Below, one piece after another: positions 1-7,512 of a stretch of 32,730 nucleotides of DNA. Position 1 is the stretch's first letter, and each line of letters begins with the position of its first letter. A model generated the notes under the pieces. The model saw only the letters and a list, made by a program, of their open reading frames with translations, was not told the DNA's origin and ran no database searches. The translations under genes and the position numbers were made by a program. Source of the DNA: an uncultured Bacteroidales bacterium (GTDB lineage Bacteria; Bacteroidota; Bacteroidia; Bacteroidales; UBA932); the NCBI GenBank assembly GCA_900316045.1, contig ONBM01000027.1, positions 1 to 32,730 on the forward strand. Reading direction: 5' to 3'.

Positions 1-213
1 GAGATATAAAAACGTAAATTTGATGAGCTGAACGCAGAAAACGGATGGGACAAGTCGCTGCCTCGCTCAAATTGAAAACATTAAACGACAATCCCTATCC
101 TATTCCTTTTGCAATCGCGCAGAAACTTAATCCCGATGGATCATTGACAATAAAAAGGAATATGACGGATTAATTCATTCTGCGTTGGTAGGGTTGTGAT
201 AGCTTCTGACGCT
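1..213. other. left-edge stretch, possible decayed gene end
   Basis: No complete gene is visible here. A short + strand frame runs from an ATG at 45 to a TAA at 171-173 and encodes 42 residues ending in PDGSLTIKRNMTD. A second gene-like stretch (KFDELNAENGWDKSLP) lies just upstream in another frame, at about 16-66. The two look like parts of one protein tail separated by a frameshift, so this may be the remains of a gene that continues left of the window. I do not recognise the family. It could equally be chance coding-like sequence. Confidence 0.25.
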
Positions 214-1086
214 TTATTCCTTACTCAGAATGAATATGCAGGTTATAGCCGAAACAATTCCAATAATCTGCCATATAGGAGGTACGGTCGCATAGATTAT
301 CAGCGAGAGTATGACGGTAATCACAGGGGAAAGCGCGTCTGTTAGAGGAGAAACGACTATCGCCTTGCCATATCGCATTGCATAGACTAGGGCTAGGGCC
401 CCAGCCGAATTCAGTATCTGGATCAGGAATGAAGCATACGGTCCGCTGAAAGAACAGTTGATTGGCTGCGAGAAGTCGGTCATAAGTAGAGCTATCGGAA
501 TGAAGAGTAAACTAGCAATGGCTTCATAGACGAAGATGCTTTCTGCATCTGGAGCGTAGTTGTTTGCAACTTTAAGCACGAAAGCTTGTACTCCCCAGCA
601 GGCGAAAACTATTAGTGCTAGTATCAGCCAGCCATATCCTTGTACCCGATCCCCACTATTGCCTGAAATGGAAAAGCAAACAATTGATACAAAAGCTAAT
701 ATGATGCCGATTCGGCTTATGAATGCAACCTTTTCTTTCAAGATAGCGGCTGACATGATCACGGTTACAATTGGCGCAAGCGAGATAATAGGGAAAATGA
801 TGTAAGCTGGCCCTTGTCTTAATGCCTGAAATAAAAGAAGCTGCCCACCGGACCCGAGAATGCCGACGATCAGGCTCAAGACAACTGGCTTCCAATGAGT
901 GTCTAGTTTCCAATGAATATTGTGAAGTGCGACCAATGCGCACGGGATCATGGTTATCGCCCATACGACATATACCAAAGTTGAAGGGAATCCGTGTTTT
1001 TCGGGTATCTCTGAAAATGCACCCCAGATACCCCATGTGACAGTTGTTATCAGTGCATACAAAAGCCATTTTTTCTTTCTCTCCAT
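214..1086 (-). CDS. EamA/DMT-family inner-membrane transporter
   Basis: A 290-residue, very hydrophobic protein with about ten predicted membrane helices arranged as two five-helix halves, the layout and length of the drug/metabolite transporter superfamily (EamA domains). It begins with a short basic segment (MERKKKW) and carries the helix-end motif GPAYIIFPIISLAPI in the first half and the related GKAIVVSPLTDALSPV in the second, which is the internal repeat expected of the family. It sits 14 bp downstream of the DeoR-family regulator on the same strand, so it is probably co-transcribed with it. The context suggests a sugar or amino-sugar carrier for the adjacent locus, because no other inner-membrane sugar transporter is present. 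Substrate cannot be read from sequence. The family call is firm; the role is inference. Confidence 0.85.
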   Translation of the reverse strand: MERKKKWLLYALITTVTWGIWGAFSEIPEKHGFPSTLVYVVWAITMIPCALVALHNIHWKLDTHWKPVVLSLIVGILGSGGQLLLFQALRQGPAYIIFPIISLAPIVTVIMSAAILKEKVAFISRIGIILAFVSIVCFSISGNSGDRVQGYGWLILALIVFACWGVQAFVLKVANNYAPDAESIFVYEAIASLLFIPIALLMTDFSQPINCSFSGPYASFLIQILNSAGALALVYAMRYGKAIVVSPLTDALSPVITVILSLIIYATVPPIWQIIGIVSAITCIFILSKE

Positions 1087-1100
1087 ATTATTAATTCAAT

Positions 1101-1892
1101 TTATTCTTCTGCTCTTGCGATAAGAACTTCGATGCCTTTTGACTCCAGATAGTCCTTTTGCTCTTCCGTTATACCTTCGTCCGTCACTACTGTGTCAAGC
1201 TCGTCTATGTTGGCTATGAAGGCAAAACTTCTTTTTTCGAACTTGCTGGAATCAAACACTGCTACAACTTTCTCAGCAGATTTGATCATTTTCTGGTTCA
1301 GGCTGGCCTCTTCTATATTAGGAGTGGACATTCCTTTTTCCAGGTTTATGCTATCAACTCCCAAGAAAAGGATATCGCAATAGTAATTATTCAACGAGTT
1401 TTCGGCGATGAGTCCCACAGTTGATTCTGATGTTGTGCGGATTTGGCCGCCCAAGGCTATTACAGAGTACTTGTCTAATTGAGATAGGTAATGCGCGATG
1501 CTAAGGCTGTTTGTGATAATGGTCAAATGCTTTAGGTCGCCTAAGCTCTTGGCTACTTCCATCGTAGTTGTACCAGAATCAATTATTATTGTATCATTGT
1601 CGTGAATTAAAGATGCAGCCAGCTTCCCGATTCTCTTTTTTTCCTCAGCGTGCTTAAGACTCTTTTTTGCAAGTGAGAACTCATCTGATTCATTATATTG
1701 CTGCAGGTTTACCGCCCCGCTTTTAACTCGGAGCAGCAACTTTTTCTCTTCAAGAGAGGCTAGATCTTTCCTAACGGAAACTTCTGATATTGAAAATTTT
1801 TCCATCAAGTCATTGATCGAAACTCTTCCATTTTCATTTAGCATCTGCAGAATCAGTGTCTGCCGTTCTTTTAAAGAATACCTTCTTTTCAT
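1101..1892 (-). CDS. DeoR-family transcriptional repressor (AgaR/GlpR-like)
   Basis: A 263-residue DNA-binding regulator. Residues about 5-60 form the DeoR winged helix-turn-helix (ERQTLILQMLNENGRVSIN, then the recognition segment SEVSVRKDLASLEEKKLL). Residues about 75-235 form the DeoRC sugar-phosphate sensor, with IIDSGTTTMEVAKSL and TIITNSLSIAHYL, the motifs that bind a phosphorylated sugar. Length is normal for the family. It is divergent from the agaS-to-SusD operon with a 219-bp gap carrying TTTCGNAA repeats, the kind of sequence DeoR proteins bind. It therefore probably represses that operon and itself until a sugar phosphate such as a tagatose or galactosamine phosphate accumulates. 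The effector is inferred, not seen. Confidence 0.9.
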   Translation of the reverse strand: MKRRYSLKERQTLILQMLNENGRVSINDLMEKFSISEVSVRKDLASLEEKKLLLRVKSGAVNLQQYNESDEFSLAKKSLKHAEEKKRIGKLAASLIHDNDTIIIDSGTTTMEVAKSLGDLKHLTIITNSLSIAHYLSQLDKYSVIALGGQIRTTSESTVGLIAENSLNNYYCDILFLGVDSINLEKGMSTPNIEEASLNQKMIKSAEKVVAVFDSSKFEKRSFAFIANIDELDTVVTDEGITEEQKDYLESKGIEVLIARAEE

Positions 1893-1934
1893 AACATTGA
1901 GTTATTTTTCGTAATAAAAAGTTATTTAATAAAA

Positions 1935-1942
1935 CAAAGATA
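1935..1942 (-). promoter_or_regulatory. -7 promoter box for the deoR-eamA unit
   Basis: The plus strand reads CAAAGATA, which on the minus strand is TATCTTTG, an exact match to the Bacteroidetes TAnnTTTG -7 consensus. It lies 43 bp upstream of the regulator start. No convincing -33 box is seen. Confidence 0.55.
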
Positions 1943-2056
1943 GCAAATAGCTAAATAAAAATAACGTTATATTGCGAAAATTAACTAATATGTTGTCAAT
2001 TATCGATAAATTCTTTGCAAACTTAAATAAAAAAACAAAAAAACAAGCATAATAAT

Positions 2057-2087
2057 TTTGAAAATTAATTAAATCGTCTTACTTTTG
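2057..2087 (+). promoter_or_regulatory. promoter of the agaS-kbaZ-pfkB-GH36-susCD operon
   Basis: A TTTG at 2057-2060 (-33 box) is followed after 19 bp by TACTTTTG at 2080-2087 (-7 box), matching the Bacteroidetes primary sigma factor consensus TTTG-N19-21-TAnnTTTG at both elements. The first gene starts at 2112, which leaves a short leader. Confidence 0.75.
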
Positions 2088-2111
2088 TTTCGTAAATAAA
2101 TATTTATAAAC

Positions 2112-3248
2112 ATGTTTAGCGAGTCCAATTATACAATTAAAGAGATTCTTCAGCAGTCTTCATCTTGGATAAGAGCTTATAAGGAAGTAGTTTCGAAGAA
2201 AGAGGCGATTACTGAATTCTTTCGGAAATCGGAATTTTCAAAAGACAGCGAGATCATCCTCACTGGAGCTGGTTCTTCTGAATTCGTCGCACAAACGCTT
2301 GAATCTATCTTCATAAGGGATGGTTATTCAAAGGCTAGGAGCTTGCCAACCACGAGCATTGTTTCTGCTCCGGAATATTATCTTTCTAAGGGGAAGAAAT
2401 TCGTAATCTCTTTCGCACGTTCAGGCGACAGCCCAGAAAGCGTTGCTGCGTACGAAATAGTCAATATGATATCCCCGGGTTCATCTCATCTCATTATCAC
2501 ATGTAACGGGGAAGGCAAGCTTGCGTCATTAGCGGACGAAGAGAGAGATTTCGCCCTTATTCTCCCTCCCGAGACCAATGACAAGAGCCTCGCTATGACA
2601 AGCAGTTTTTCCACAATGTTGATCTCATGCTTGATGTGTAAGAACATTGATCATATAGAAAAGGACGAAGCCAAGGTCAGAGCTGCTTCGGATTTCGCTT
2701 CAGCTCTGTTTGGCAAGGAGCAACAGGCCTCGATAGCTAAGCTATGCAAGAAGAAGATAGAACGTGGCGTCGTCCTAGGTTCAGGCCCTTTGGTTGGTAT
2801 TGCACGTGAATGCCATCTCAAGATGCAGGAACTTACCGACGGGCAAGTTATGTGCTCCTATGATTCGTTCTTGGGCCTCAGGCATGGACCTAAGGCGGTT
2901 ATTAAGCCTAACACTCTCGTGGTCTATCTCGTTTCTGATAATCCTTACACAAGACGGTATGAGAGAGATCTTATTGAACAGATCAACAAGGAGCATAAAC
3001 CTATTGGTCAGGTGATCGTTTCGAACAAAAAACTAGAGTGCAATCATGACATCGATATGAATTTTGCCTTTAATGGACCTTTCAATACCGATGAAGATGA
3101 GTACTTGTACACGGCATTTGTCGTTATCGGTCAGTTGCTAGGATACTGCCTATCCATAACGAATGGTTATAATCCAGACTCTCCTTCCAGATCTCATACG
3201 ATCTCTCGGATTGTCAGTGGCGTCAAAATATATCCTTATGAAAAATAA
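2112..3248 (+). CDS. agaS: AgaS-family SIS-domain sugar-phosphate isomerase/deaminase
   Basis: A 378-residue protein with two SIS (sugar isomerase) domains. The first includes LTGAGSSEF at about residue 50, SFARSGDSPES and ITCNGEG. The second starts at VVLGSGPLVGIARE and includes LRHGPKA, the motif that binds the phosphosugar. Length and motif order fit AgaS, which converts galactosamine-6-phosphate to tagatose-6-phosphate and ammonia in the E. coli aga pathway; older annotations call it tagatose-6-phosphate ketose/aldose isomerase. It is cytoplasmic and lacks a signal peptide. It is the first gene of the operon, starts 25 bp after the -7 box and is followed 12 bp later by a KbaZ homolog, which supports galactosamine use. 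A glucosamine-6-phosphate deaminase of the GlmS SIS type is less likely because there is no glutaminase domain. Confidence 0.85.
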   Translation: MFSESNYTIKEILQQSSSWIRAYKEVVSKKEAITEFFRKSEFSKDSEIILTGAGSSEFVAQTLESIFIRDGYSKARSLPTTSIVSAPEYYLSKGKKFVISFARSGDSPESVAAYEIVNMISPGSSHLIITCNGEGKLASLADEERDFALILPPETNDKSLAMTSSFSTMLISCLMCKNIDHIEKDEAKVRAASDFASALFGKEQQASIAKLCKKKIERGVVLGSGPLVGIARECHLKMQELTDGQVMCSYDSFLGLRHGPKAVIKPNTLVVYLVSDNPYTRRYERDLIEQINKEHKPIGQVIVSNKKLECNHDIDMNFAFNGPFNTDEDEYLYTAFVVIGQLLGYCLSITNGYNPDSPSRSHTISRIVSGVKIYPYEK

Positions 3249-3260
3249 ATACGTAAAGCA

Positions 3261-4496
3261 ATGGAAAATCAGACAAGACTAAAACATATCCTATCTGTAA
3301 TAGAGGATTTGAAAAAACAGGGTCACAAGCCAATGACGCTTCTTGGTGCGTGCCCTAACTCAATTTCAGTAATTAAGGCTTCTTTCAGGGCGGCGAAAAG
3401 GAACAATGCGCCTATAATATTCGTCGCGACCCTAAATCAGGTGGACAATGATGGAGGATATACAGGGATGACCCAGAAGGACTTCGTCAAGGAGCTGAAG
3501 CAGGAGGCTAGGCGTTATAACTATACTGGCGAATACATCGTAGCCATTGACCACGGGGGACCATGGCTCAAAGATAAGCAGACCATCGAGCACTGGACTT
3601 ACGAACAGGCGATGGAAGGTGTTAAGCAATCGTTCAGGAGTGCCGTCGACGCGGGATACGATATGATTCATGTAGACCCAACGGTTGACAGGACTCTTCC
3701 TAAGGGACAGATTATCAAGATAGAAACTGTCGCCGAAAGGACTATCGAGCTCATAACATATATTGAAAACTATCGCAAATCCAAAGGGATTCCTAAGATT
3801 TCGTATGAGGTTGGCACTGAGGAAGTCCACGGTGGGCTTGCTGATGAGACTGTATTTAATAAGTTCCTTTTACTGCTTAAGGAGGGGCTTGCAAAGAATG
3901 GGTGTGGGGACGCATGGCCAGACTTCATAGTAGGCAAGGTGGGGACTGATCTTAGCACGACATACTTTGATCCAGTCGTCGCAAAAAAACTTACTTCTAC
4001 GGTAGCTAAATACGGAAGCTATATCAAAGGGCATTACACTGATGATGTTGCAAATCCTGAGGAATATCCTATATGTGGAATGGGTGCGGCCAACGTGGGG
4101 CCAGAATTCACTGTATCAGAGTACAATGCCCTTGAAGAGCTTGAAGGACTCGAGAAGAAACTTTATGAAGAAGGCCGTGTCGCCATTCTTTCCGGAATGA
4201 TGGGCACTCTTGAAAAACTGATAGTCGTCTCCGGAAGATGGAAGAAGTGGATCAATGAGGATGAGTCAGCTGACGACTTCTATGCTATTTCCCCAGAACG
4301 TCGCAGGTGGCTTCTAGGAACTGGAGCGAGGTATGTTTGGCAGAATCCCGAGGCAGTGGCTGCAAGAATATCTCTTTATGATAATCTCAACCAGAATGGC
4401 ATAGATGCCGAAGAAATTGTACTCTCTAACATCGAGAAGGACATCGACAAATACTTCCATGCATTCAATATCGTAAATCTTAACAATTACTTATAG
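3261..4496 (+). CDS. KbaZ/GatZ-family tagatose-bisphosphate aldolase subunit
   Basis: A 411-residue TIM-barrel protein of the GatZ/KbaZ family. LNQVDNDGGYTGMTQKDF near residues 58-75 matches the highly conserved NQVD.GGYTGMTP.DF block of E. coli KbaZ. Other barrel signatures are AIDHGGPW, HVDPT, GTEEVHGG and KGHYTDD. In enterobacteria this protein is the non-catalytic partner of the class II aldolase KbaY/GatY, which splits tagatose-1,6-bisphosphate into dihydroxyacetone phosphate and glyceraldehyde-3-phosphate. No KbaY-like gene is present here, so the protein may work with a partner encoded elsewhere. Alternatively it may itself be a catalyst, such as the 4-epimerases known in this family that interconvert tagatose and fructose phosphates. 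The family is sure; the reaction is open. Confidence 0.85.
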   Translation: MENQTRLKHILSVIEDLKKQGHKPMTLLGACPNSISVIKASFRAAKRNNAPIIFVATLNQVDNDGGYTGMTQKDFVKELKQEARRYNYTGEYIVAIDHGGPWLKDKQTIEHWTYEQAMEGVKQSFRSAVDAGYDMIHVDPTVDRTLPKGQIIKIETVAERTIELITYIENYRKSKGIPKISYEVGTEEVHGGLADETVFNKFLLLLKEGLAKNGCGDAWPDFIVGKVGTDLSTTYFDPVVAKKLTSTVAKYGSYIKGHYTDDVANPEEYPICGMGAANVGPEFTVSEYNALEELEGLEKKLYEEGRVAILSGMMGTLEKLIVVSGRWKKWINEDESADDFYAISPERRRWLLGTGARYVWQNPEAVAARISLYDNLNQNGIDAEEIVLSNIEKDIDKYFHAFNIVNLNNYL

Positions 4497-4515
4497 CCGA
4501 AATTATTACCACATA

Positions 4516-5466
4516 ATGAGAAAGTACGACATACTTGCGTTGGGAGAACTGAATGTAGACCTCCTTTTAAACGACATTCCTTCCTTGCCAGAAATTGGCA
4601 AAGAAATTTTTGCGGGGAAGATGAAGTTGGCCTTGGGTAGTTCTACGGCTATTTTTGCAGCGAACGCTTCATCGCTTGGCGCGAAGGTGGCTTTCCTCGG
4701 AGCTGTAGGGGACGACTCCTTTGGAAGATTCGTGATTTCTTCTCTTCATGACAAAGGAGTTGGGACGTCAAGCGTGCTGCTGAAGAATGATGAGGCGACA
4801 GGACTCACCGTAGTAATGAATTATAGTGACGATAGAGCAAATGTAACTTATCCTGGAGCTATGCTCCATTTTGGGCTTAAAGACATAAATCCAGATGTGC
4901 TTGTAGAGGCTAGGCATGTACATATTTCATCTATATTCCTTCAGCCGCAGCTGCTAAGAGATCTCCCTGAGATTCTCAAGCTTGCCAAGGCTCAGGGTTG
5001 CACTGTATCGCTTGACACGCAATGGGATCCTTCAGAAGAATGGGCAGTTGATTATAAGCAGATCCTTCCTCTAATAGATGTGTTCATGCCAAATGAGAAA
5101 GAAGTAATGTGCCTTACTAAGACAAATTCTATCGAGGATGCGATAGACGCAATAAAAGAATACATCAATGTTGCTGTGATCAAAATGGGTGCGAAAGGTT
5201 CCCTAATGGTAGATAAAGGTGGTCATCGCAACTTCATGGACGCTTTCCTAAATAGGGAAGTGGTTGATGCGATTGGGGCCGGCGACAGTTTCAATTCTGG
5301 CTTCATCGCATCAATGGTGAAAGGCCGCACGCTAAAAGTATGTCAGCATAATGGCAATCTTGCAGGTGCCATAAGTACCACCGCTGCAGGTGGAACTGGA
5401 GCTTTCGCAAACTTCGAGTCGGTGAGAAATGCAGCTAGTAAGTTTGGTCAGACATATTATTTGTAA
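4516..5466 (+). CDS. PfkB-family carbohydrate kinase
   Basis: A 316-residue ribokinase/PfkB-fold kinase. The N-terminal signature is LALGELNVDLL, followed by the GSSTAIFAANASSLG sugar-binding segment near residues 44-60. The C-terminal PfkB signature is VVDAIGAGDSFNSGF, with the catalytic base at Asp257. Length is typical. The enzyme phosphorylates a sugar or sugar phosphate using ATP in the cytoplasm. Between a KbaZ homolog and an alpha-galactosidase-type hydrolase, the likely substrates are tagatose-6-phosphate (giving tagatose-1,6-bisphosphate) or free GalNAc/galactosamine. Sequence alone does not separate these. The 19-bp spacing from kbaZ and 6 bp to the next gene place it in the same operon. 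Confidence 0.85.
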   Translation: MRKYDILALGELNVDLLLNDIPSLPEIGKEIFAGKMKLALGSSTAIFAANASSLGAKVAFLGAVGDDSFGRFVISSLHDKGVGTSSVLLKNDEATGLTVVMNYSDDRANVTYPGAMLHFGLKDINPDVLVEARHVHISSIFLQPQLLRDLPEILKLAKAQGCTVSLDTQWDPSEEWAVDYKQILPLIDVFMPNEKEVMCLTKTNSIEDAIDAIKEYINVAVIKMGAKGSLMVDKGGHRNFMDAFLNREVVDAIGAGDSFNSGFIASMVKGRTLKVCQHNGNLAGAISTTAAGGTGAFANFESVRNAASKFGQTYYL

Positions 5467-5472
5467 TAGAAT

Positions 5473-7512
5473 ATGGATGTCAAGTTCTTGATACTGAAGG
5501 TAATACCCTATATTATCCTGCTAACCTCCTGTTCTTCTGGAAATATTTTGGAGAATGGAGAGCTCCGGGTAAGCGTAAAAGGCAAGTCTGTGAATTTCTC
5601 TGGCGGATCCATTCAGGCCGAGGATGCTATTCCGGAATATCTCATTACCGAAGAAGGGAAAATTGGATTCGTCGTAAAAAGCACAAGAACGGCAAGTGTC
5701 AACGATACCTATGGCAAAGGCCAGTCACTAATTGTCGATGGCGAAAGCGATGACGGCGATTTTTCGATAATTTGGACTATTAATTCATACGAGGAATTTC
5801 CATCAACCTTCATCGTGAATACGGAATATATCTGCAAGTCAGATGAGCCTAAAACGGTCAATGGGTGGGTAAGCGATAGCTTCTCTATAGCGAGCGGTGG
5901 AGATGCTCCCGAGTTCTGGTCTTTTCAGGGACAGTCGGACAGCTCTAGATCTGATTGGATACTTCCTTTGAATGACGGTTTTGCTCAGCAAAACTTCATG
6001 GGTAGTAATAATCCGGATTATGGAGGTGGTATCCCTGTTTCTTGCGTCTGGCGTAAGGACGCAGGTATAGCCGTAGGTCATCTCTCAAGCTATCCGGAGA
6101 TTGTAAGCCTCCCTGTAAATGTCGATTCTGGCAAAGCTCATGTTTCTATAAAGAAAGATTTCATTAAACCAGAAACTGTTTCGGCAAGAGATACTATAAA
6201 GACCCTTGTTACATTCATCCATGTTTTCCATGGGGATTGTTTCAAGCCCCTAAGAAATTATGCTTCAATGTTGGAGAAAGTAGGAGTTCTGATGCCGGAA
6301 TCAGATCCGATTGCATTCGAAACCCAGTGGTGTGCTTGGGGCTATGGCAGGACGTTTACTGCCAAAGAGGTCCTAGGTACTCTTCCTAAGGTGAAAGAAC
6401 TTGGCATCAAATGGGCAACAATAGATGACGGTTATCAAATTGCCGAGGGTGACTGGGAAATAAATAGAAAGCGTTTCAAGGGTGGTGATGATGATATGCG
6501 TGAATTCGTTGATGCTATTCATGATGCCGGCATGAAGGCCCAGCTATGGTGGGCTCCTCTTTGCTCTGATCCGGGAACCCCGTTCCTAAAGGCTCACCCA
6601 GATGCAGTTGTGGAGGACGAGCACAGGGAGCCTTATGAAATTTCATGGTGGGATAGCTGGTACTTGTCCCCATTAGATAGCAATGTTAGGGCAGCAACGG
6701 CTGATTATGTTAAGAAGGTCATTGGCGACTGGGGTTTTGATGGATTCAAACTCGATGGTCAGCACATGAATTCGCTTCCTCTTGATTACAACCCTGCAAG
6801 GGACACTCTTCATCCGGAGGCAGGCTCTGAACAATTGCCTGGCTATTTTAAATTGATCTACGATACGGCTAGAAGTATCAAGAGCGATGCTCTTATTCAA
6901 AATTGCCCATGCGGGGATTGTTTTTCAATCTATAATCTCCCGTATACTAATCAAACGGTGGCTTCGGATCCAGAGAGCAGCTGGCAGGTAAGACTTAAAG
7001 GCTATGTATTTCATGCGCTTGCCCCAAAACTTGCTTATTTCGGGGATCATGTGGAACTTACTGATAACAAGGAGGATTTCCCTTCTCAGCTTGGCGTCGG
7101 AGCTGTTCTCGGAACAAAATTCACATATCCTGCCGATAACCCTAACGAGAAAGAAAAGAACCTGCTCACTCCAGAAAGGGAAAAGATATGGAAAAATGCC
7201 TTTTCCATCTACAATGAACTAAAACTTTCTCTTGGTGAATACAAAGGAGGCGTGTATGATATCGGGTACGATAGGCCAGAGGGTCACCTGATAGAAAAAG
7301 ATGGCAATCTGTATTTTGCCTTCTATCAGGATGGCGATTTCTCTTCAGCCACTCTTAAATGCCTTCAGCCTGACACAAAGTACCATGTCATGGATTATTA
7401 TAACCATTCCGACTTAGGCACTGTCTCTTCTGATGAAGGAGGCGAAGCCATCTTGAATGGCGATTTTAAAGATTTCTTATTAATCAAATTGTCACTAGAT
7501 ACTGATAACTGA
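5473..7512 (+). CDS. GH36-type alpha-galactosidase / alpha-N-acetylgalactosaminidase lipoprotein
   Basis: A 679-residue glycoside hydrolase with a lipoprotein signal (lipobox LTSC, acylated Cys20), so it should be membrane-anchored in the periplasm; no acidic surface-export motif follows the cysteine. An N-terminal beta-sandwich is followed by a TIM barrel with WATIDDGYQ (Asp318-Asp319), the nucleophile block GFDGFKLDGQ (Asp428) and the acid/base block ASDPESSWQVR (Asp499), the order and spacing of clan GH-D family 36. A C-terminal beta domain completes the protein. It would release terminal alpha-linked galactose or GalNAc from glycans imported by the adjacent SusC/SusD. Association with agaS and kbaZ favours GalNAc, but alpha-galactosidase remains possible. 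Its stop overlaps the susC start by 1 bp (TGATG), so translation is probably coupled. Confidence 0.85.
   Translation: MDVKFLILKVIPYIILLTSCSSGNILENGELRVSVKGKSVNFSGGSIQAEDAIPEYLITEEGKIGFVVKSTRTASVNDTYGKGQSLIVDGESDDGDFSIIWTINSYEEFPSTFIVNTEYICKSDEPKTVNGWVSDSFSIASGGDAPEFWSFQGQSDSSRSDWILPLNDGFAQQNFMGSNNPDYGGGIPVSCVWRKDAGIAVGHLSSYPEIVSLPVNVDSGKAHVSIKKDFIKPETVSARDTIKTLVTFIHVFHGDCFKPLRNYASMLEKVGVLMPESDPIAFETQWCAWGYGRTFTAKEVLGTLPKVKELGIKWATIDDGYQIAEGDWEINRKRFKGGDDDMREFVDAIHDAGMKAQLWWAPLCSDPGTPFLKAHPDAVVEDEHREPYEISWWDSWYLSPLDSNVRAATADYVKKVIGDWGFDGFKLDGQHMNSLPLDYNPARDTLHPEAGSEQLPGYFKLIYDTARSIKSDALIQNCPCGDCFSIYNLPYTNQTVASDPESSWQVRLKGYVFHALAPKLAYFGDHVELTDNKEDFPSQLGVGAVLGTKFTYPADNPNEKEKNLLTPEREKIWKNAFSIYNELKLSLGEYKGGVYDIGYDRPEGHLIEKDGNLYFAFYQDGDFSSATLKCLQPDTKYHVMDYYNHSDLGTVSSDEGGEAILNGDFKDFLLIKLSLDTDN

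Larger units (their letters stand above)
1901..2095. promoter_or_regulatory. candidate DeoR operator repeats TTTCGNAA
   Basis: Three copies of TTTCGNAA lie in the divergent intergenic region: 1907-1914 (+), 1972-1979 (-, plus strand TTGCGAAA) and 2088-2095 (+). The first lies between the regulator's promoter and its start codon. The third begins immediately after the -7 box of the agaS operon, an ideal repression position. GTTATTT also occurs twice 20 bp apart (1901-1907, 1921-1927) and once inverted (1959-1965). TTTCG-type repeats are typical of DeoR-family operators. Binding by this particular regulator is inferred. Confidence 0.5.
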
